Assembly (NCBI RefSeq): GCF_032393985.1
Contig: NZ_CP135918.1
Coordinates: 4,402,001-4,466,000 of the forward strand
Reading direction: 5' to 3'
Source of the DNA: Fischerella sp. JS2
GTDB lineage: Bacteria > Cyanobacteriota > Cyanobacteriia > Cyanobacteriales > Nostocaceae
DNA length: 64,000 nt
Shown here: in pieces, positions 28,682 to 37,751 of the stretch
Position numbering within the stretch: position 1 is the first letter of the stretch
How the letters are laid out: every line of letters starts with the position of its first letter
The notes under the pieces: generated by a model
The model's input: only the letters and a program-made list of their open reading frames with translations
Told to the model about the DNA's origin: nothing
The model's database searches: none
Position numbers and translations under genes: made by a program

Positions 28682-28856
28682 TCAGTGGTCATTGGTCATT
28701 GGTCATTGGTCATTTGTCATTGGTTATTGGTCATTGGTCATTGATAAAATCTTAATAGTATAAACGTTCTTGATTAAGCTTCGCTTTGGGTAGAGCAAAT
28801 AACAAATGACAAAGGACTAATAACTAATGACTAAGGACAAATGACCAATGACTAAA
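28682..28856. repeat. Tandem heptamer tracts GGTCATT and related
   Basis: About eight copies of GGTCATT/TGTCATT between 28685 and 28744, then ACAAATGACAAAGGACTAATAA-like inverted heptamers to 28856. The tract fills the whole convergent gap. No terminator with a T-run is seen. Confidence 0.8.
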
Positions 28857-29201
28857 TTACTTAGTATTCAATACACGAAAACTCCGGGCTTGTTGTTCTA
28901 ACCTGCTGGCAAGGCGATCGCAAACTTGGTTACACAATTCAAAAATCATATCATCTTCCACCCGGTAGTAGGCACAAGTTCCTTCGCTGCGACGGCTAAG
29001 AATTCCCGCTTGCCACATTACCTTCAGGTGCTTTGACACATTTGCTTGTGACGTTTGGGTTGCCTCTACCAACTCTTGTACGCATTTTTCTTCATCCCGC
29101 AATAAATGCAGCAATCGCAGGCGCATTGGTTCACTCAACAGGCTGAAGTATTCAGCTACTTGTTGCACAACTTCTGGCGGTACAGGCAACGTTTGTTTCA
29201 T
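28857..29201 (-). CDS. ArsR-family transcriptional regulator
   Basis: A 114-residue winged-helix protein. The recognition helix is in QTSQANVSKHLKVMWQAGIL (about residues 48-67), and LLSEPMRLRLLHLLRDEE precedes it. Cysteines lie at CVQEL, GTCAYY and ELCNQVCDRL, possible metal or redox ligands, but the classical ELCVCDL box is not exact. Upstream of accB on the same strand, 69 bp away, so it could be co-transcribed. Inducer and targets are unknown. Confidence 0.88.
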   Translation of the reverse strand: MKQTLPVPPEVVQQVAEYFSLLSEPMRLRLLHLLRDEEKCVQELVEATQTSQANVSKHLKVMWQAGILSRRSEGTCAYYRVEDDMIFELCNQVCDRLASRLEQQARSFRVLNTK

Positions 29202-29270
29202 CAGGATTGTCCCGGAAGAACTGAACTGAGAAATTTTACAAATTTAGACATTAGTTATATAGATTAATAC

Positions 29271-29825
29271 TTAATCTGGATTAATTCGCATCAAAGGTTG
29301 GCCATATTCTACAGGTTCGCCATTTTGAACCAGAATTTCGACCACTTGCCCGGATACTTCCGCTTCAATTTCGTTCATTAGCTTCATGGCTTCAATAATA
29401 CACACAGTTTGACCGCTACGGATGCGATCGCCCACTTCTACAAATGGTGGCTCACTAGGTGCAGGGGCACGATAAAATGTTCCCACCATTGGGGAAGTAA
29501 CATCTGTAAATTTTTTTTGCTCAAGCGCTGAGGAAGTAGCTGATGATTTTACACCTGTACTAATAGGAGTATTAACTGTACTGCTTGTAGTTGCATCTGT
29601 TGTCGGAGTAGATGCTACTGATGGCATTGCACTTACAAGCGGTAATCCGGGGCCGCCAGTAGCAACGCTTGGAGTCGCTACGGTTGCTGGTAACACTCCA
29701 GGAGTGGCGCTAACAGCTTTACGTATTGTGATTTCAAAATCGTTGCTTTTGAGCGCTACTTCTACAATGTCTGTTTTAGCAATGGTTTCTAACAATTGAC
29801 GAATTTCATTAAAGTCCAATGGCAC
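29271..29825 (-). CDS. accB: Biotin carboxyl carrier protein of acetyl-CoA carboxylase
   Basis: A 184-residue protein. The C-terminal biotinyl domain has the biotin-attachment sequence [12 protein letters not shown] with the target Lys near residue 148. Residues 1-35 ([23 protein letters not shown]) and a Pro/Thr/Ser/Val-rich linker (about 40-105) are usual for AccB. It carries the carboxybiotin group between biotin carboxylase and carboxyltransferase in fatty-acid synthesis. It follows efp on the same strand, a pairing seen in many cyanobacteria; the 295-bp gap holds heptamer repeats (CAATTACC). Confidence 0.95.
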   Translation of the reverse strand: MPLDFNEIRQLLETIAKTDIVEVALKSNDFEITIRKAVSATPGVLPATVATPSVATGGPGLPLVSAMPSVASTPTTDATTSSTVNTPISTGVKSSATSSALEQKKFTDVTSPMVGTFYRAPAPSEPPFVEVGDRIRSGQTVCIIEAMKLMNEIEAEVSGQVVEILVQNGEPVEYGQPLMRINPD

Positions 29826-30120
29826 AGCTTTGATTACCTCATAATGCTTTAAAGAGGGCAGAAGGCAGAAGGCACCAGGGCAGAAGGCAGCAGAAATTTC
29901 ATAAGATAAATATTATTTTTTATTACTTATTTCCAATTACCAATTACCCATTAGCAATTACCCATTACCAATTACCTTTTCCGTGCGTTGTGGTGTACGC
30001 AGTTGATGACGAGTGTAGTGGTAGATAGACTTTTTGGTAAAGATAAATATTAAGCGAGGCAGGGATGGAAATCCCCGCTAGGGATAGAAATATAGATTTC
30101 CATCTTTGCTGAGTTATAAT

Positions 30121-30678
30121 TTACTCCCTGCCAAGATATGTGTCATTACGGGTGTCAATACGGATGCGTTCTCCTTGACTAATAAACAGAGGAACCATCA
30201 CAACTGCACCAGTTTCTAGCGTCGCAGGTTTACTGCCACCAGTAGCTGTGTCACCTTTGACACCAGGGTCAGTTTGCACCACTTCTAATACTACAGAGTT
30301 AGGTAGTTCTACCTCTAGTACTTGTTCACCCCAACGGACGACGTTAGCTTCCATACCTTCTTTGAGATATTTAACGCGATCGCCAATTTGGGCTGCACTT
30401 AATCTACCTTCTTCATAGGTTTCCATATCCATAAAAACGTATTCATCGCCGTCTTTATAGGTATGCTGCATCGTGCTTTTTTCCAGAGTCGCTTGTGGTA
30501 CAGTTTCCCCGGCGCGGAACGTCCTTTCTACCACGCTTCCACTCTGGACATTTTTTAATTTTGTGCGTACAAAAGCGGAACCTTTTCCGGGCTTAACGTG
30601 GAGGAATTCCACTACCCGCCATACAGATCCGTCTAAAACAATTGAGACACCAGGTCGAAAGTCGTTACTGGAGATCAT
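30121..30678 (-). CDS. efp: Translation elongation factor P
   Basis: A 185-residue protein from ATG 30678 ([17 protein letters not shown]), the normal length. The N-terminal KOW-like domain has the loop [15 protein letters not shown] with the usual lysine target, followed by two OB-like domains ([38 protein letters not shown]). EF-P relieves ribosome stalling at consecutive prolines. The longer frame starting at 30726 adds residues not typical of the family. Followed downstream by accB. Confidence 0.95.
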   Translation of the reverse strand: MISSNDFRPGVSIVLDGSVWRVVEFLHVKPGKGSAFVRTKLKNVQSGSVVERTFRAGETVPQATLEKSTMQHTYKDGDEYVFMDMETYEEGRLSAAQIGDRVKYLKEGMEANVVRWGEQVLEVELPNSVVLEVVQTDPGVKGDTATGGSKPATLETGAVVMVPLFISQGERIRIDTRNDTYLGRE

Positions 30679-30855
30679 GAAGCTTTCAAAGTTTGGAAGA
30701 CAATCGGCATTTATTGTACCCTTCAAAGGGAGAAATTAGTCATTAAGTCATAAAAGAAGGGTGAAGGGTGAAGGGCAGGGATTTTCATCTATAAAAAAAG
30801 GTAGTCCCGATGAAAAGATTTCACAAGCTATGCCATGAAAAACCTCACAAGAACA

Positions 30856-30884
30856 GCCCCTCTTTGCGAGTTCACCAGAGGGGT
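30856..30884. other. GC-rich hairpin, possible small-RNA or terminator element
   Basis: CCCCTCT (30857-30863) pairs with AGAGGGG (30877-30883), loop of 13 nt, in a 175-bp gap between efp and the small ORFs. It is followed on the plus strand by GTGTCTGATAGGGCGGGTG, with no T-run, so I do not call it a terminator. A structured small RNA is possible but not shown. Confidence 0.35.
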
Positions 30885-30924
30885 GTCTGATAGGGCGGGT
30901 GAGTGCGCGATCGCTTGTCACAAC

Positions 30925-31017
30925 TCAGCTATTGCGGCTAAAAAATACAGCAGCCATGATAATTAAACCTAACAGTGCCAAAGGAACCCAAAGATTGGGC
31001 AGATCATTAAAACTCAT
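30925..31017 (-). CDS. Possible 30-residue single-helix membrane peptide
   Basis: From ATG at 31017 the frame encodes MSFNDLPNLWVPLALLGLII and then MAAVFFSRNS before the stop: a short polar start, one 18-residue hydrophobic segment and a basic end. This is the size and layout of the tiny membrane subunits of cyanobacterial photosynthetic or NDH complexes, but I cannot match it to a named one. It lacks a clear ribosome-binding site, and the upstream extension to 31122 is not convincing. Treat as a candidate only. Confidence 0.3.
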   Translation of the reverse strand: MSFNDLPNLWVPLALLGLIIMAAVFFSRNS

Positions 31018-31108
31018 AAAAAAATCAAAAATTAAATTACAAGTATTGGCTGCGTCACCATCTCTGAATCGAGAGATAATAGAAATAGAGCAAAGAGTAT
31101 CCAAAATT

Positions 31109-31291
31109 ATGTCAGTCTCCACTTCTGCCTGTTGTGCCGCGATTCTCAGACAGCAACAGGAGGAAAATATTCATCATCACAAGCAGTGTGCTAAAACCCC
31201 AGTCAACTGTGAGCAAAGCACAACTTCTAAAAAATGCACCGTCGTTGAAAATGGTCGGGTTGTAGTGAAAACAGCTACTCTAATGGCATGA
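31109..31291 (+). CDS. Small Cys/His-rich hypothetical protein
   Basis: A 60-residue product from ATG 31109 with CC at residues 8-9, HHH near residue 22, and further Cys in QCAKTPVNCEQ and KKCTVV. A metal-binding role is possible. The last part (VVENGRVVVKTATLMA) looks like normal protein. An in-frame GTG at 30899 would give 130 residues but the extra part covers the opposite-strand candidate peptide and looks less coding. The 3' end overlaps the convergent K+ channel gene by 17 bp. I do not recognise a family. Confidence 0.45.
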   Translation: MSVSTSACCAAILRQQQEENIHHHKQCAKTPVNCEQSTTSKKCTVVENGRVVVKTATLMA

Positions 31292-32192
31292 CATCGTGGA
31301 AGTAGTTGTAGTCGATGTAGCGATTTCCATCAGAGGTGTGGTAAAAAATATCTACAAATTGGTTATTCCATAAGATTTCATGAGCAGCGTAGGTTTGACG
31401 GGCGTGAAGAACCTGTACGACTGTTTCATCAATTCCACTGAGGGAAACCACAATCGAAGTTTTTGTTGCCATTAAAGATTCTGGTGTCATGCCATATAAA
31501 GGACTTGACTCATCAATTGGATGCATAGCTGTCCAACTTAGCGTGAAACTTGGTGTCTGATTCCTCAGCAAGTTGAGTTCGTGAAACCGACGTATAAATT
31601 GACCTTCGGTAGTCACTTCATCACGCATCAAGTAAACCCGTAACTGCGCTTCCAAAATCTGGTTGCGGCGCTTGTTTGCTGCGCGAAACATGAGAGTAGG
31701 TACACCATTGTGAGGTGCAATTACTGCTACCCGGCTAAAAATGACACGGGCCGTAGGTCGAGAGAAACGGGCAAATGCTAAACCAGTCAGCACCGCAATT
31801 CCCACCAAACCTATCATTGCTTCAATAGTGACAACAACATTGGCATAGGTTGTTTTAGGAAACATTGCCCCGTAGCCAATAGAAGCCAGAGTTTGGACGC
31901 TAAAGAAAAAGGCATCGAGAAAAGACCCAGGTCTAGCGTTAGCAATACAATCTCCCCCTGCGAGGTATGCTAAGGCAAATAAGGCATTAGTAGTTAAATA
32001 AAATAGAGCAATTAACCCCAAGAAGCCAGGCCAGGGAATTGTCAAAAGCAAATGGTAAGGATCACGCCAGTAGGAATACCAAACATTCATGCCCAAGACT
32101 TCAAACCGTCCATCCTGGATTTTGATATGGACTTTCGGGAGTAAACGCTGTAGTCGCCTCTGAGACCGTTTTTTTTGTCGAACTAATCTCAC
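31275..32192 (-). CDS. Inward-rectifier-type potassium channel (KirBac-like)
   Basis: A 305-residue protein. Two membrane helices (about 48-78 and 118-142) flank the pore loop with selectivity filter SIGYG at residues 104-108 (QTLASIGYGAMFPKT). The C-terminal half, from ARVIFSRVAVIAPHNGVPTL, is the beta-sandwich Kir domain (LMFRAANKRRNQILEAQL, SFTLSWTAMHPIDESSPLYG). It should form a tetramer in the cytoplasmic membrane and conduct K+. The ATG at 32192 gives a basic N-terminus; no operon partner is evident. Confidence 0.93.
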   Translation of the reverse strand: MRLVRQKKRSQRRLQRLLPKVHIKIQDGRFEVLGMNVWYSYWRDPYHLLLTIPWPGFLGLIALFYLTTNALFALAYLAGGDCIANARPGSFLDAFFFSVQTLASIGYGAMFPKTTYANVVVTIEAMIGLVGIAVLTGLAFARFSRPTARVIFSRVAVIAPHNGVPTLMFRAANKRRNQILEAQLRVYLMRDEVTTEGQFIRRFHELNLLRNQTPSFTLSWTAMHPIDESSPLYGMTPESLMATKTSIVVSLSGIDETVVQVLHARQTYAAHEILWNNQFVDIFYHTSDGNRYIDYNYFHDVMPLE

Positions 32193-32311
32193 AACGTACC
32201 CTTATCCTTTATCTTTTTTACTAAACGAGTGCAAATCGCTCAAATACTGACTGTACGGGTTTCTTCATTTCATACTTCATACTTCATACTTTATACTTCA
32301 GCCTTTTTGTA

Positions 32312-34414
32312 CTAGCCTAAACCTAGTAACTTGGAAATCAATGGTAAAAGTTTACTACATGCTTCAACTAATGTGGCTGTGGCAGGTAAGCCAGAAACTA
32401 AACCTTTTAACATTGTGATTGCCTTTTTGCCTGTTTTTTGCTTTCCTGCTTCTTGGGGATTTTGACCAACTTCAGCTAAGGTTTTGACTTGTTCTAGCGC
32501 TTCGGCTTTGTCTTCTTCGCTTAAATTAGCATCAGCTTCAATTGCCTCTTGCAACTTTGTTAATAATTCCTTGATTCCTGGTTTATCTGGTTCCGGTGAA
32601 GCAGGTAATTCGTTGATCGTATTTGTCACTGTACCGCTAATATCACCTAAATTAAAAGCTTGTCCGCTAGCATTAATATCTTTAGCGTGAATTTCTACTT
32701 TGCGGCTGGAATCATTACTGTTAGTCATATTTTTATTTTCTAATTTGTTATCTACTTGAACATTAATAGGTTTATTAGCTAATAATTTCACAATTTCAGT
32801 CATCTCGGCACTTTGTTGTCGGTAGATGACTATCTCATGCTCTTTTGCTTGTAATTGGGCTTTATATTTTTCTTCTACGGCTTGCAGTGCTAGTTGATAA
32901 TTATGTGTGAAATCACTATGAATCTTTTCTTTGTCAGCATCAACAGGCACAGCAACTTTAACAACAACTACGCCATCACCTTTATTTTCAATACTCTGGA
33001 TAGCTAATTCTGTGTCTTCATTTTCGACTTGCACTTGTTTGAAAGCTGCCACAAAAGCTTTCCAATCAATGCCGTTGCGGAAAATTAAATCAACGGTATT
33101 AAAAACCTCTTCAAATAGTTTAGTAAATTCTCCTGGTTGAAATTCGCCACTGCCGGGACGGCGTTCTCTGTCATCGGTTCCAGGCTTGGGGTTTTCGAGA
33201 AGATAAATAAAGCGACAATCGACGTTATCTAAGTTAGTTGTACTTTCAATATTCCACGCTTCTACACAAACACCAGTCATTTGGGCGCTACTAAAATCAG
33301 TACCCACAGCTTGAGTGAGAGTTAGGTTTGCCCATTCTAAATTTGCTCCTTGGAAGGTAGCTTGACTAATATCAGAATCTTTGAGATTTGCTTCTTTTAA
33401 ATCAGCACCGATAAGGTTTGCACCTTTGAGGTTTGCACCAAAGTAACTTTTTCCTCGACCATTGCCAGTGACAAGTAAATTGAGGATATTTCGTTTAGCT
33501 AATATGGTATCGCCGACTCTGGCAAAGTCAAGTTTTTTGGCTTCATAAAAACGAGTGCGTGTCAGGTTTGCTTTTCTGAAATCTGTGTTTTTGAGGGTTG
33601 CGCCAGTAAAATCAGCGTTGGTTAAGTCGGCATTGCGAAAGCTAGTTCCACCTGTAGCAGCAAAGTTAACAGCAATCTTGTAAATCAAAGCAAATCTTTC
33701 ATCACGTTTTAGGGTTCGCCACCCCATGTAGCTACCTAATAAGGTTTGAGCCACAATCCAAACTGTAAACAAGGGGATAACTACACTACCGGGAACACTT
33801 TCAAGATTAGGTGTGTTGCCATACTGTTTCCCAGCTAAGGCTCCAGCGAACATGGTGATTCCATAGGCAGGTGCAACCAGAAATCCAGCAACTGTCCCCA
33901 GTTCAATTGTTACTAGAACAATTGAACCAGCAACCAGATCAGAGCCGCCTAGAGACAAAATGACTGGCAATATTACAACAATTGTGAAAGGGATGACCTC
34001 GTTTCCTGCGATCGCTGCAAGACCCATTAGGAGTAGTGAAACAGCGATCGCGATCGCGATTATGGTAAAACCTGTCTCTAGGCCTTGATAAACAATAACA
34101 GCAGAAACGAGAACAAATAGGACAATGGCTATCCAGTTAAGTTCCAGGTTAGCTTGCCAGAGGAACCATCCACCATGAATCAAAGAGAAGGCAACAATGA
34201 AGGTAATGATTGATCCTAGAAAAGATAGGATGGCAAATCCAAGTTTCCAGGAAGGTGGTACCCCTGCTTTCGTATCGACAAACTTTGCTGTTTTGAGATT
34301 GGCATTGGTGAAGTTTACTGCCCGAATATCTGTCTCGCTGAAGTCTGCCCCAGTCAGGTTTTGACCTTTAAAAGAGCGACCTCGGAGATTTTGACCGGAG
34401 TAATCTAGCCGCAT
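32312..34414 (-). CDS. Pentapeptide-repeat membrane protein with long C-terminal region
   Basis: A 700-residue protein. Pentapeptide repeats of the A(D/N)LxX type are in residues 8-50 (LRGRSFKGQNLTGADF) and again about 255-375 (NADLTNADFTGATLKNTDF). Between them lies a hydrophobic region with several helices (about 58-235). The C-terminal part has a charged coiled coil, a segment with INVQVDNKLENKN and INASGQAFNLGDISGTVTN, and a last helix bundle (LLTKLQEAIEADANLSEEDK, then TLVEACSKLLPLISKLLGLG). This last pattern is common at the end of cyanobacterial effector-type proteins. Function unknown; the membrane location is predicted from hydrophobicity. Confidence 0.85.
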   Translation of the reverse strand: MRLDYSGQNLRGRSFKGQNLTGADFSETDIRAVNFTNANLKTAKFVDTKAGVPPSWKLGFAILSFLGSIITFIVAFSLIHGGWFLWQANLELNWIAIVLFVLVSAVIVYQGLETGFTIIAIAIAVSLLLMGLAAIAGNEVIPFTIVVILPVILSLGGSDLVAGSIVLVTIELGTVAGFLVAPAYGITMFAGALAGKQYGNTPNLESVPGSVVIPLFTVWIVAQTLLGSYMGWRTLKRDERFALIYKIAVNFAATGGTSFRNADLTNADFTGATLKNTDFRKANLTRTRFYEAKKLDFARVGDTILAKRNILNLLVTGNGRGKSYFGANLKGANLIGADLKEANLKDSDISQATFQGANLEWANLTLTQAVGTDFSSAQMTGVCVEAWNIESTTNLDNVDCRFIYLLENPKPGTDDRERRPGSGEFQPGEFTKLFEEVFNTVDLIFRNGIDWKAFVAAFKQVQVENEDTELAIQSIENKGDGVVVVKVAVPVDADKEKIHSDFTHNYQLALQAVEEKYKAQLQAKEHEIVIYRQQSAEMTEIVKLLANKPINVQVDNKLENKNMTNSNDSSRKVEIHAKDINASGQAFNLGDISGTVTNTINELPASPEPDKPGIKELLTKLQEAIEADANLSEEDKAEALEQVKTLAEVGQNPQEAGKQKTGKKAITMLKGLVSGLPATATLVEACSKLLPLISKLLGLG

Positions 34415-34616
34415 AACAGGCTCAGAAAGAGGTGATTGCTGAGATTGTATACAAATTCCCGCTACAATTTTTCGGATTTGGTCAAAAACAGTTAACAGTT
34501 AACAGTGAACAGTTAACTGAATTTGGTAGCGTGCGTTATGGACATTAGTCCTAACGCACCGCAAATCATGGGATGATGTGTTAGCCTTCGGCGTATCACA
34601 CTCTACAATTGAAAAT

Positions 34617-34823
34617 TTTTTTACTTGAAACGGGAAAGTTCTTACTTGAAATGAGAAAGTTCTTACTTGAAACAGGAATGTTCTCATTTGAAATGAAAAT
34701 GTTCTTACTTGAAATGAGAAAGTTCTTACTTGAAACAGGAATGTTCTCATTTGAAATGAAAATGTTCTTACTTGAAACAAGAAACTTCTCATCCCAAACA
34801 AGAAACTTCTCGTCCCATTCCCC
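34617..34823. repeat. 21-bp tandem repeat array with 63-bp higher-order unit
   Basis: About ten copies of a 21-bp unit with consensus GTTCTTACTTGAAA(T/C)(G/A)(A/G)GAAA start at 34617, 34638, 34659 and so on. Units 2-4 and 5-7 are identical sets, giving a 63-bp repeat in two perfect copies. Units 9-10 are diverged. Since 21 is a multiple of 3, open frames run through on both strands; these give seven-residue repeats and I do not regard them as proven genes. The array sits about 90 bp upstream of nnr. Confidence 0.9.
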
Positions 34824-34911
34824 TTTTTCGATGATACAAATACATCCGTAGGGGCGTACAACTGTGTGGCTGTACAGTGGTTAATGGTTATAAGAAGACT
34901 AGCTATCAACC

Positions 34912-36582
34912 ATGAACACCCAACACCCAACACCCAACAACCAACAAAGAATCCAAATTTCGCAAGTTGTAGTGACAGCACAACAGATGCGCGAGATTGA
35001 AGCGCGTATCTTTGCAGCAGGTATGCCTGTAGCGGCTTTGATGGAAAAGGTCGCAGGACTGATTGCCCGTCGTATTCAGGTGCTTTATCTTTCTGAAGAC
35101 GCGGAGACAGAAAATTTCTCTGTGTCTGTGCGTCCACACAAAGTCGGAATTCTCGTCGGCCCCGGTCATAATGGTGGGGATGCTTTGGTAGTTGCCCGTG
35201 AATTGCACTTTCGCGAGTACAGTGTCTATATATACAGTCCTTTTGGCAAACTCAAAGAATTAACTGCACAGCATTTACAGTATGCTCAGAGTCTGGGTAT
35301 TCCCTGTTATCAATCAATTGAGGAGTTGCCGGAGTGTGATTTGTTGGTTGATGGGCTGTTTGGATTTGGGTTAGAAAGAGAACTCAAAGATCCTGTTGCT
35401 AGTGCGATTAATCAGTTAAATGACAAGTCTGTACCAATTATTAGTATCGATATGCCGTCTGGCTTGCATACAGATACTGGCGAAGTTTTAGGAACTGCTA
35501 TCCGTGCTAGCCACACTTTTTGTTTGGGTTTGTGGAAATTAGGTTTATTACAAGACCAGGCTTTAGAATATGTGGGCAAAGCAGAGTTAATAGATTTTGA
35601 TATTCCTTTGGCGGATGTGGAAGCAGTATTAGAACAGACACCCAGGATTAAACGTGTCACTAAAAATAGTGTGTTTTCAACTCTGCCTCTATCGCGTCCT
35701 GCTGTCACCCATAAGTACAAAGAAGGCCATTTACTGCTAATTTGCGGTTCGCGTCGCTATGCTGGAGGCGCAATTTTGACTGGATTGGGAGCAAGGGCAA
35801 GTGGAGTTGGTATGCTGTCGATCGCTGTGCCAGAATCTCTCAAACCAATCTTGGTGAGTCATTTGCCAGAAGCGCTGATTGTCGGATGTCCAGAGACACA
35901 AACAGGTGCGATCGCTCAATTACAATTACCCGAAAACACAGACTTAAATTCCTTTGATGCGATCGCCTGTGGCCCCGGTTTAACCAAAGATGCTAGCCCA
36001 ATTATTCAACAGGTGTTAAAAAGCACAAACCCTTTAGTTCTTGATGCTGATGGTTTAAATATTTTGGCGGAAATAGCAACCCCCCCTAATCCCCCCCTTA
36101 CTAAGGGGGGGACGAAAGGGGGGGTGTCCCTTACTAACGGAGGAATACGACAAGCATTAACAGTACTTACACCCCATGCAGGCGAATTCCAACGCTTATT
36201 TCCTGATTTACCAGATGCCAAACACAATAGAATCGAAGCAGTGCGAGAAGCAGCAGTACAAAGCGGGGCAGTAGTATTGTTGAAAGGAGCAAGAACAGCG
36301 ATCGCTAATCCCCAAGGTAGAGTGTGGATTGTTCCTGAAAGTACTCCTGCTTTGGCGCGGGGTGGTAGTGGTGACGTGTTAACTGGATTAATAGGTGGAT
36401 TAATTGCTCAGGCTGTTACCCATCAAATACCTGCCGAAGATATGGTAGCAGCTGCTGCTTGGTGGCACGCTCAAGCTGGAATTTTAGCAGCCCAAGAACG
36501 CACAGAATTAGGAGTTGATGCATTTACGTTGACTCAGTATTTGAATTTAGTTCTCAACCACATTGATTTTGATAGACTGTGA
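34912..36582 (+). CDS. nnr: Bifunctional NAD(P)HX epimerase/dehydratase
   Basis: A 556-residue two-domain repair enzyme. The N-terminal YjeF_N epimerase domain (about 20-230) has GPGHNGGDALVVARELHFRE and DGLFGFGLERE; the C-terminal ADP/ATP-dependent dehydratase (about 255-550) has CGPGLTKDAS, VLLKGARTAIA and the ribokinase-like GGSGDVLTGLIGGLIA. It restores hydrated NADH and NADPH. The start could be ATG 34912 or later, since the first ten residues (MNTQHPTPNNQQ) are encoded by a short tandem repeat. A palindromic repeat is inserted in frame at residues about 390-412. Confidence 0.93.
   Translation: MNTQHPTPNNQQRIQISQVVVTAQQMREIEARIFAAGMPVAALMEKVAGLIARRIQVLYLSEDAETENFSVSVRPHKVGILVGPGHNGGDALVVARELHFREYSVYIYSPFGKLKELTAQHLQYAQSLGIPCYQSIEELPECDLLVDGLFGFGLERELKDPVASAINQLNDKSVPIISIDMPSGLHTDTGEVLGTAIRASHTFCLGLWKLGLLQDQALEYVGKAELIDFDIPLADVEAVLEQTPRIKRVTKNSVFSTLPLSRPAVTHKYKEGHLLLICGSRRYAGGAILTGLGARASGVGMLSIAVPESLKPILVSHLPEALIVGCPETQTGAIAQLQLPENTDLNSFDAIACGPGLTKDASPIIQQVLKSTNPLVLDADGLNILAEIATPPNPPLTKGGTKGGVSLTNGGIRQALTVLTPHAGEFQRLFPDLPDAKHNRIEAVREAAVQSGAVVLLKGARTAIANPQGRVWIVPESTPALARGGSGDVLTGLIGGLIAQAVTHQIPAEDMVAAAAWWHAQAGILAAQERTELGVDAFTLTQYLNLVLNHIDFDRL
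36077..36130. repeat. Palindromic repeat inserted in frame in nnr
   Basis: CCCCCCCTTA (36091-36100) and TAAGGGGGGG (36102-36111) form a perfect 10-bp inverted repeat inside further C-run/G-run arms (36080-36086 and 36118-36124). It is translated as TPPNPPLTKGGTKGG, a sequence of the NPPLTKGG type that I recall from in-frame repeat insertions in Nostocales proteins. Confidence 0.85.
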
Positions 36583-36714
36583 GATCCCCGACTTTTTTTA
36601 AAAGTTGGGGATCTGGCCCCTCGCAACCCCTCAGAACTAATGACATAGACCACTTGTTCTCTCTCCGCAAACGGGGAAGGTTAGGGTGGGGCAAAAGATA
36701 TTTGTGCAAAAAGT

Positions 36715-37446
36715 CTAATCTCCTTGGGGACACTCTTCCCACAAAGTTGTAATTTCCCGCAAACTCTGATGATTGCCATTTCCCAAAATTAAATGATCAA
36801 GCAAGGGAATACCTAAAAATTTAGCTCCTGCTAGTAACTGGCGAGTGAGTTCGATATCTTCGCCACTGGGTTCAATGTTACCAGAAGGGTGGTTATGGGC
36901 AACTATTAACCGTGTTGCACCTTGGCGAATCACTTCTCGAAAAATCTCACGGGGAGATGCAAGGGTTTCGGTAGCAGTGCCTATAGTAATGACTTGCGTT
37001 CCTAGTAAACGATTTTTGATATCTAATAACAGAACTGCAAAACGTTCTTGGTTTTGCCACATCAAGTCCTGACTGAGAGCAGCAGCTGCTGCTGCTGGAC
37101 TGTCTATAACTGTACGATCTGCAGGGCGCGATTGAAAGGCGCGTTTACCCAATTCAATGGCTGCTAAAATTGTTGTTGCTTTGGCTGGGCCAATACCAGG
37201 TATTTGCATGAGTTCAGCAGCACTAATATCTCGTAGAACTGCTAAAGGTTCGCGATCGCATTTACTCAATTCATGTAAGATATATTGTCCCAAACCCACC
37301 GCAGAAAGTTTTCCTGGACCTTGACCAGTGCCAAGCAGAATTGCTATTAATTCAGCTGTAGATAGAACTTTTGCACCATGAGTTAACAAGCGTTCTCGTG
37401 GACGCTCAGTCTCTGGCATATCAGCAATTCTTAGGCAATAGGTCAT
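36715..37446 (-). CDS. radC: RadC-family JAB-domain protein
   Basis: A 243-residue protein. A helix-hairpin-helix region has [20 protein letters not shown] (about residues 77-96) and the C-terminal JAMM/MPN+ domain has the metal motif [15 protein letters not shown] with the preceding [10 protein letters not shown]. The family was named for DNA repair, but its biochemical role is not settled. It is convergent with nnr across a gap with a short hairpin (CCCCGACTTTTTTTAAAAGT region at 36586-36611). ATG 37446 begins [20 protein letters not shown], normal for the family. Confidence 0.92.
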   Translation of the reverse strand: MTYCLRIADMPETERPRERLLTHGAKVLSTAELIAILLGTGQGPGKLSAVGLGQYILHELSKCDREPLAVLRDISAAELMQIPGIGPAKATTILAAIELGKRAFQSRPADRTVIDSPAAAAAALSQDLMWQNQERFAVLLLDIKNRLLGTQVITIGTATETLASPREIFREVIRQGATRLIVAHNHPSGNIEPSGEDIELTRQLLAGAKFLGIPLLDHLILGNGNHQSLREITTLWEECPQGD

Positions 37447-37751
37447 AGCTTAAGGAAATAACAACAAAGGAGTACATATACTCTAGTTATCCCCTGTAAG
37501 CTCTCAAAATCTATGTCTTTTTGATAAAATTTTCAAAATTTTGGTGTCTAAAGTTAAAGTTGGTTGTTTGGCACAAGTCATCTGATTTTAGTTTTTAGAT
37601 TTTGGATTTTGGATTGACACTCAACCAACCATCAATCAGTTATCAGTTATCAGTTATCAGGTAATTCCTAAGGTGATAACTGTACCCTACGGGAAGCCTA
37701 TGAGCGCGTCTACACTGTCCACTGTTAACTGATTGACAACCAACAACCAAG

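Noticed and set aside
30856-30884. Hairpin as terminator of efp or of the small ORFs
   Set aside because: No T-run follows on either strand, so it is reported only as an unassigned hairpin.
34609-34851. 80-residue plus-strand ORF with KFLLEMR heptads over the same array
   Set aside because: Open only because of the repeat period; no independent evidence of translation, so it is listed as a repeat.
34499-35137. 212-residue minus-strand ORF with FSFQVRTF-type repeats
   Set aside because: It is produced by the 21-bp tandem repeat array (unit length divisible by 3) and overlaps the start of nnr on the other strand; no family match and no ribosome site.
36554-36742. ORF after the nnr stop
   Set aside because: Overlaps the convergent gap and the RadC end; no protein features.
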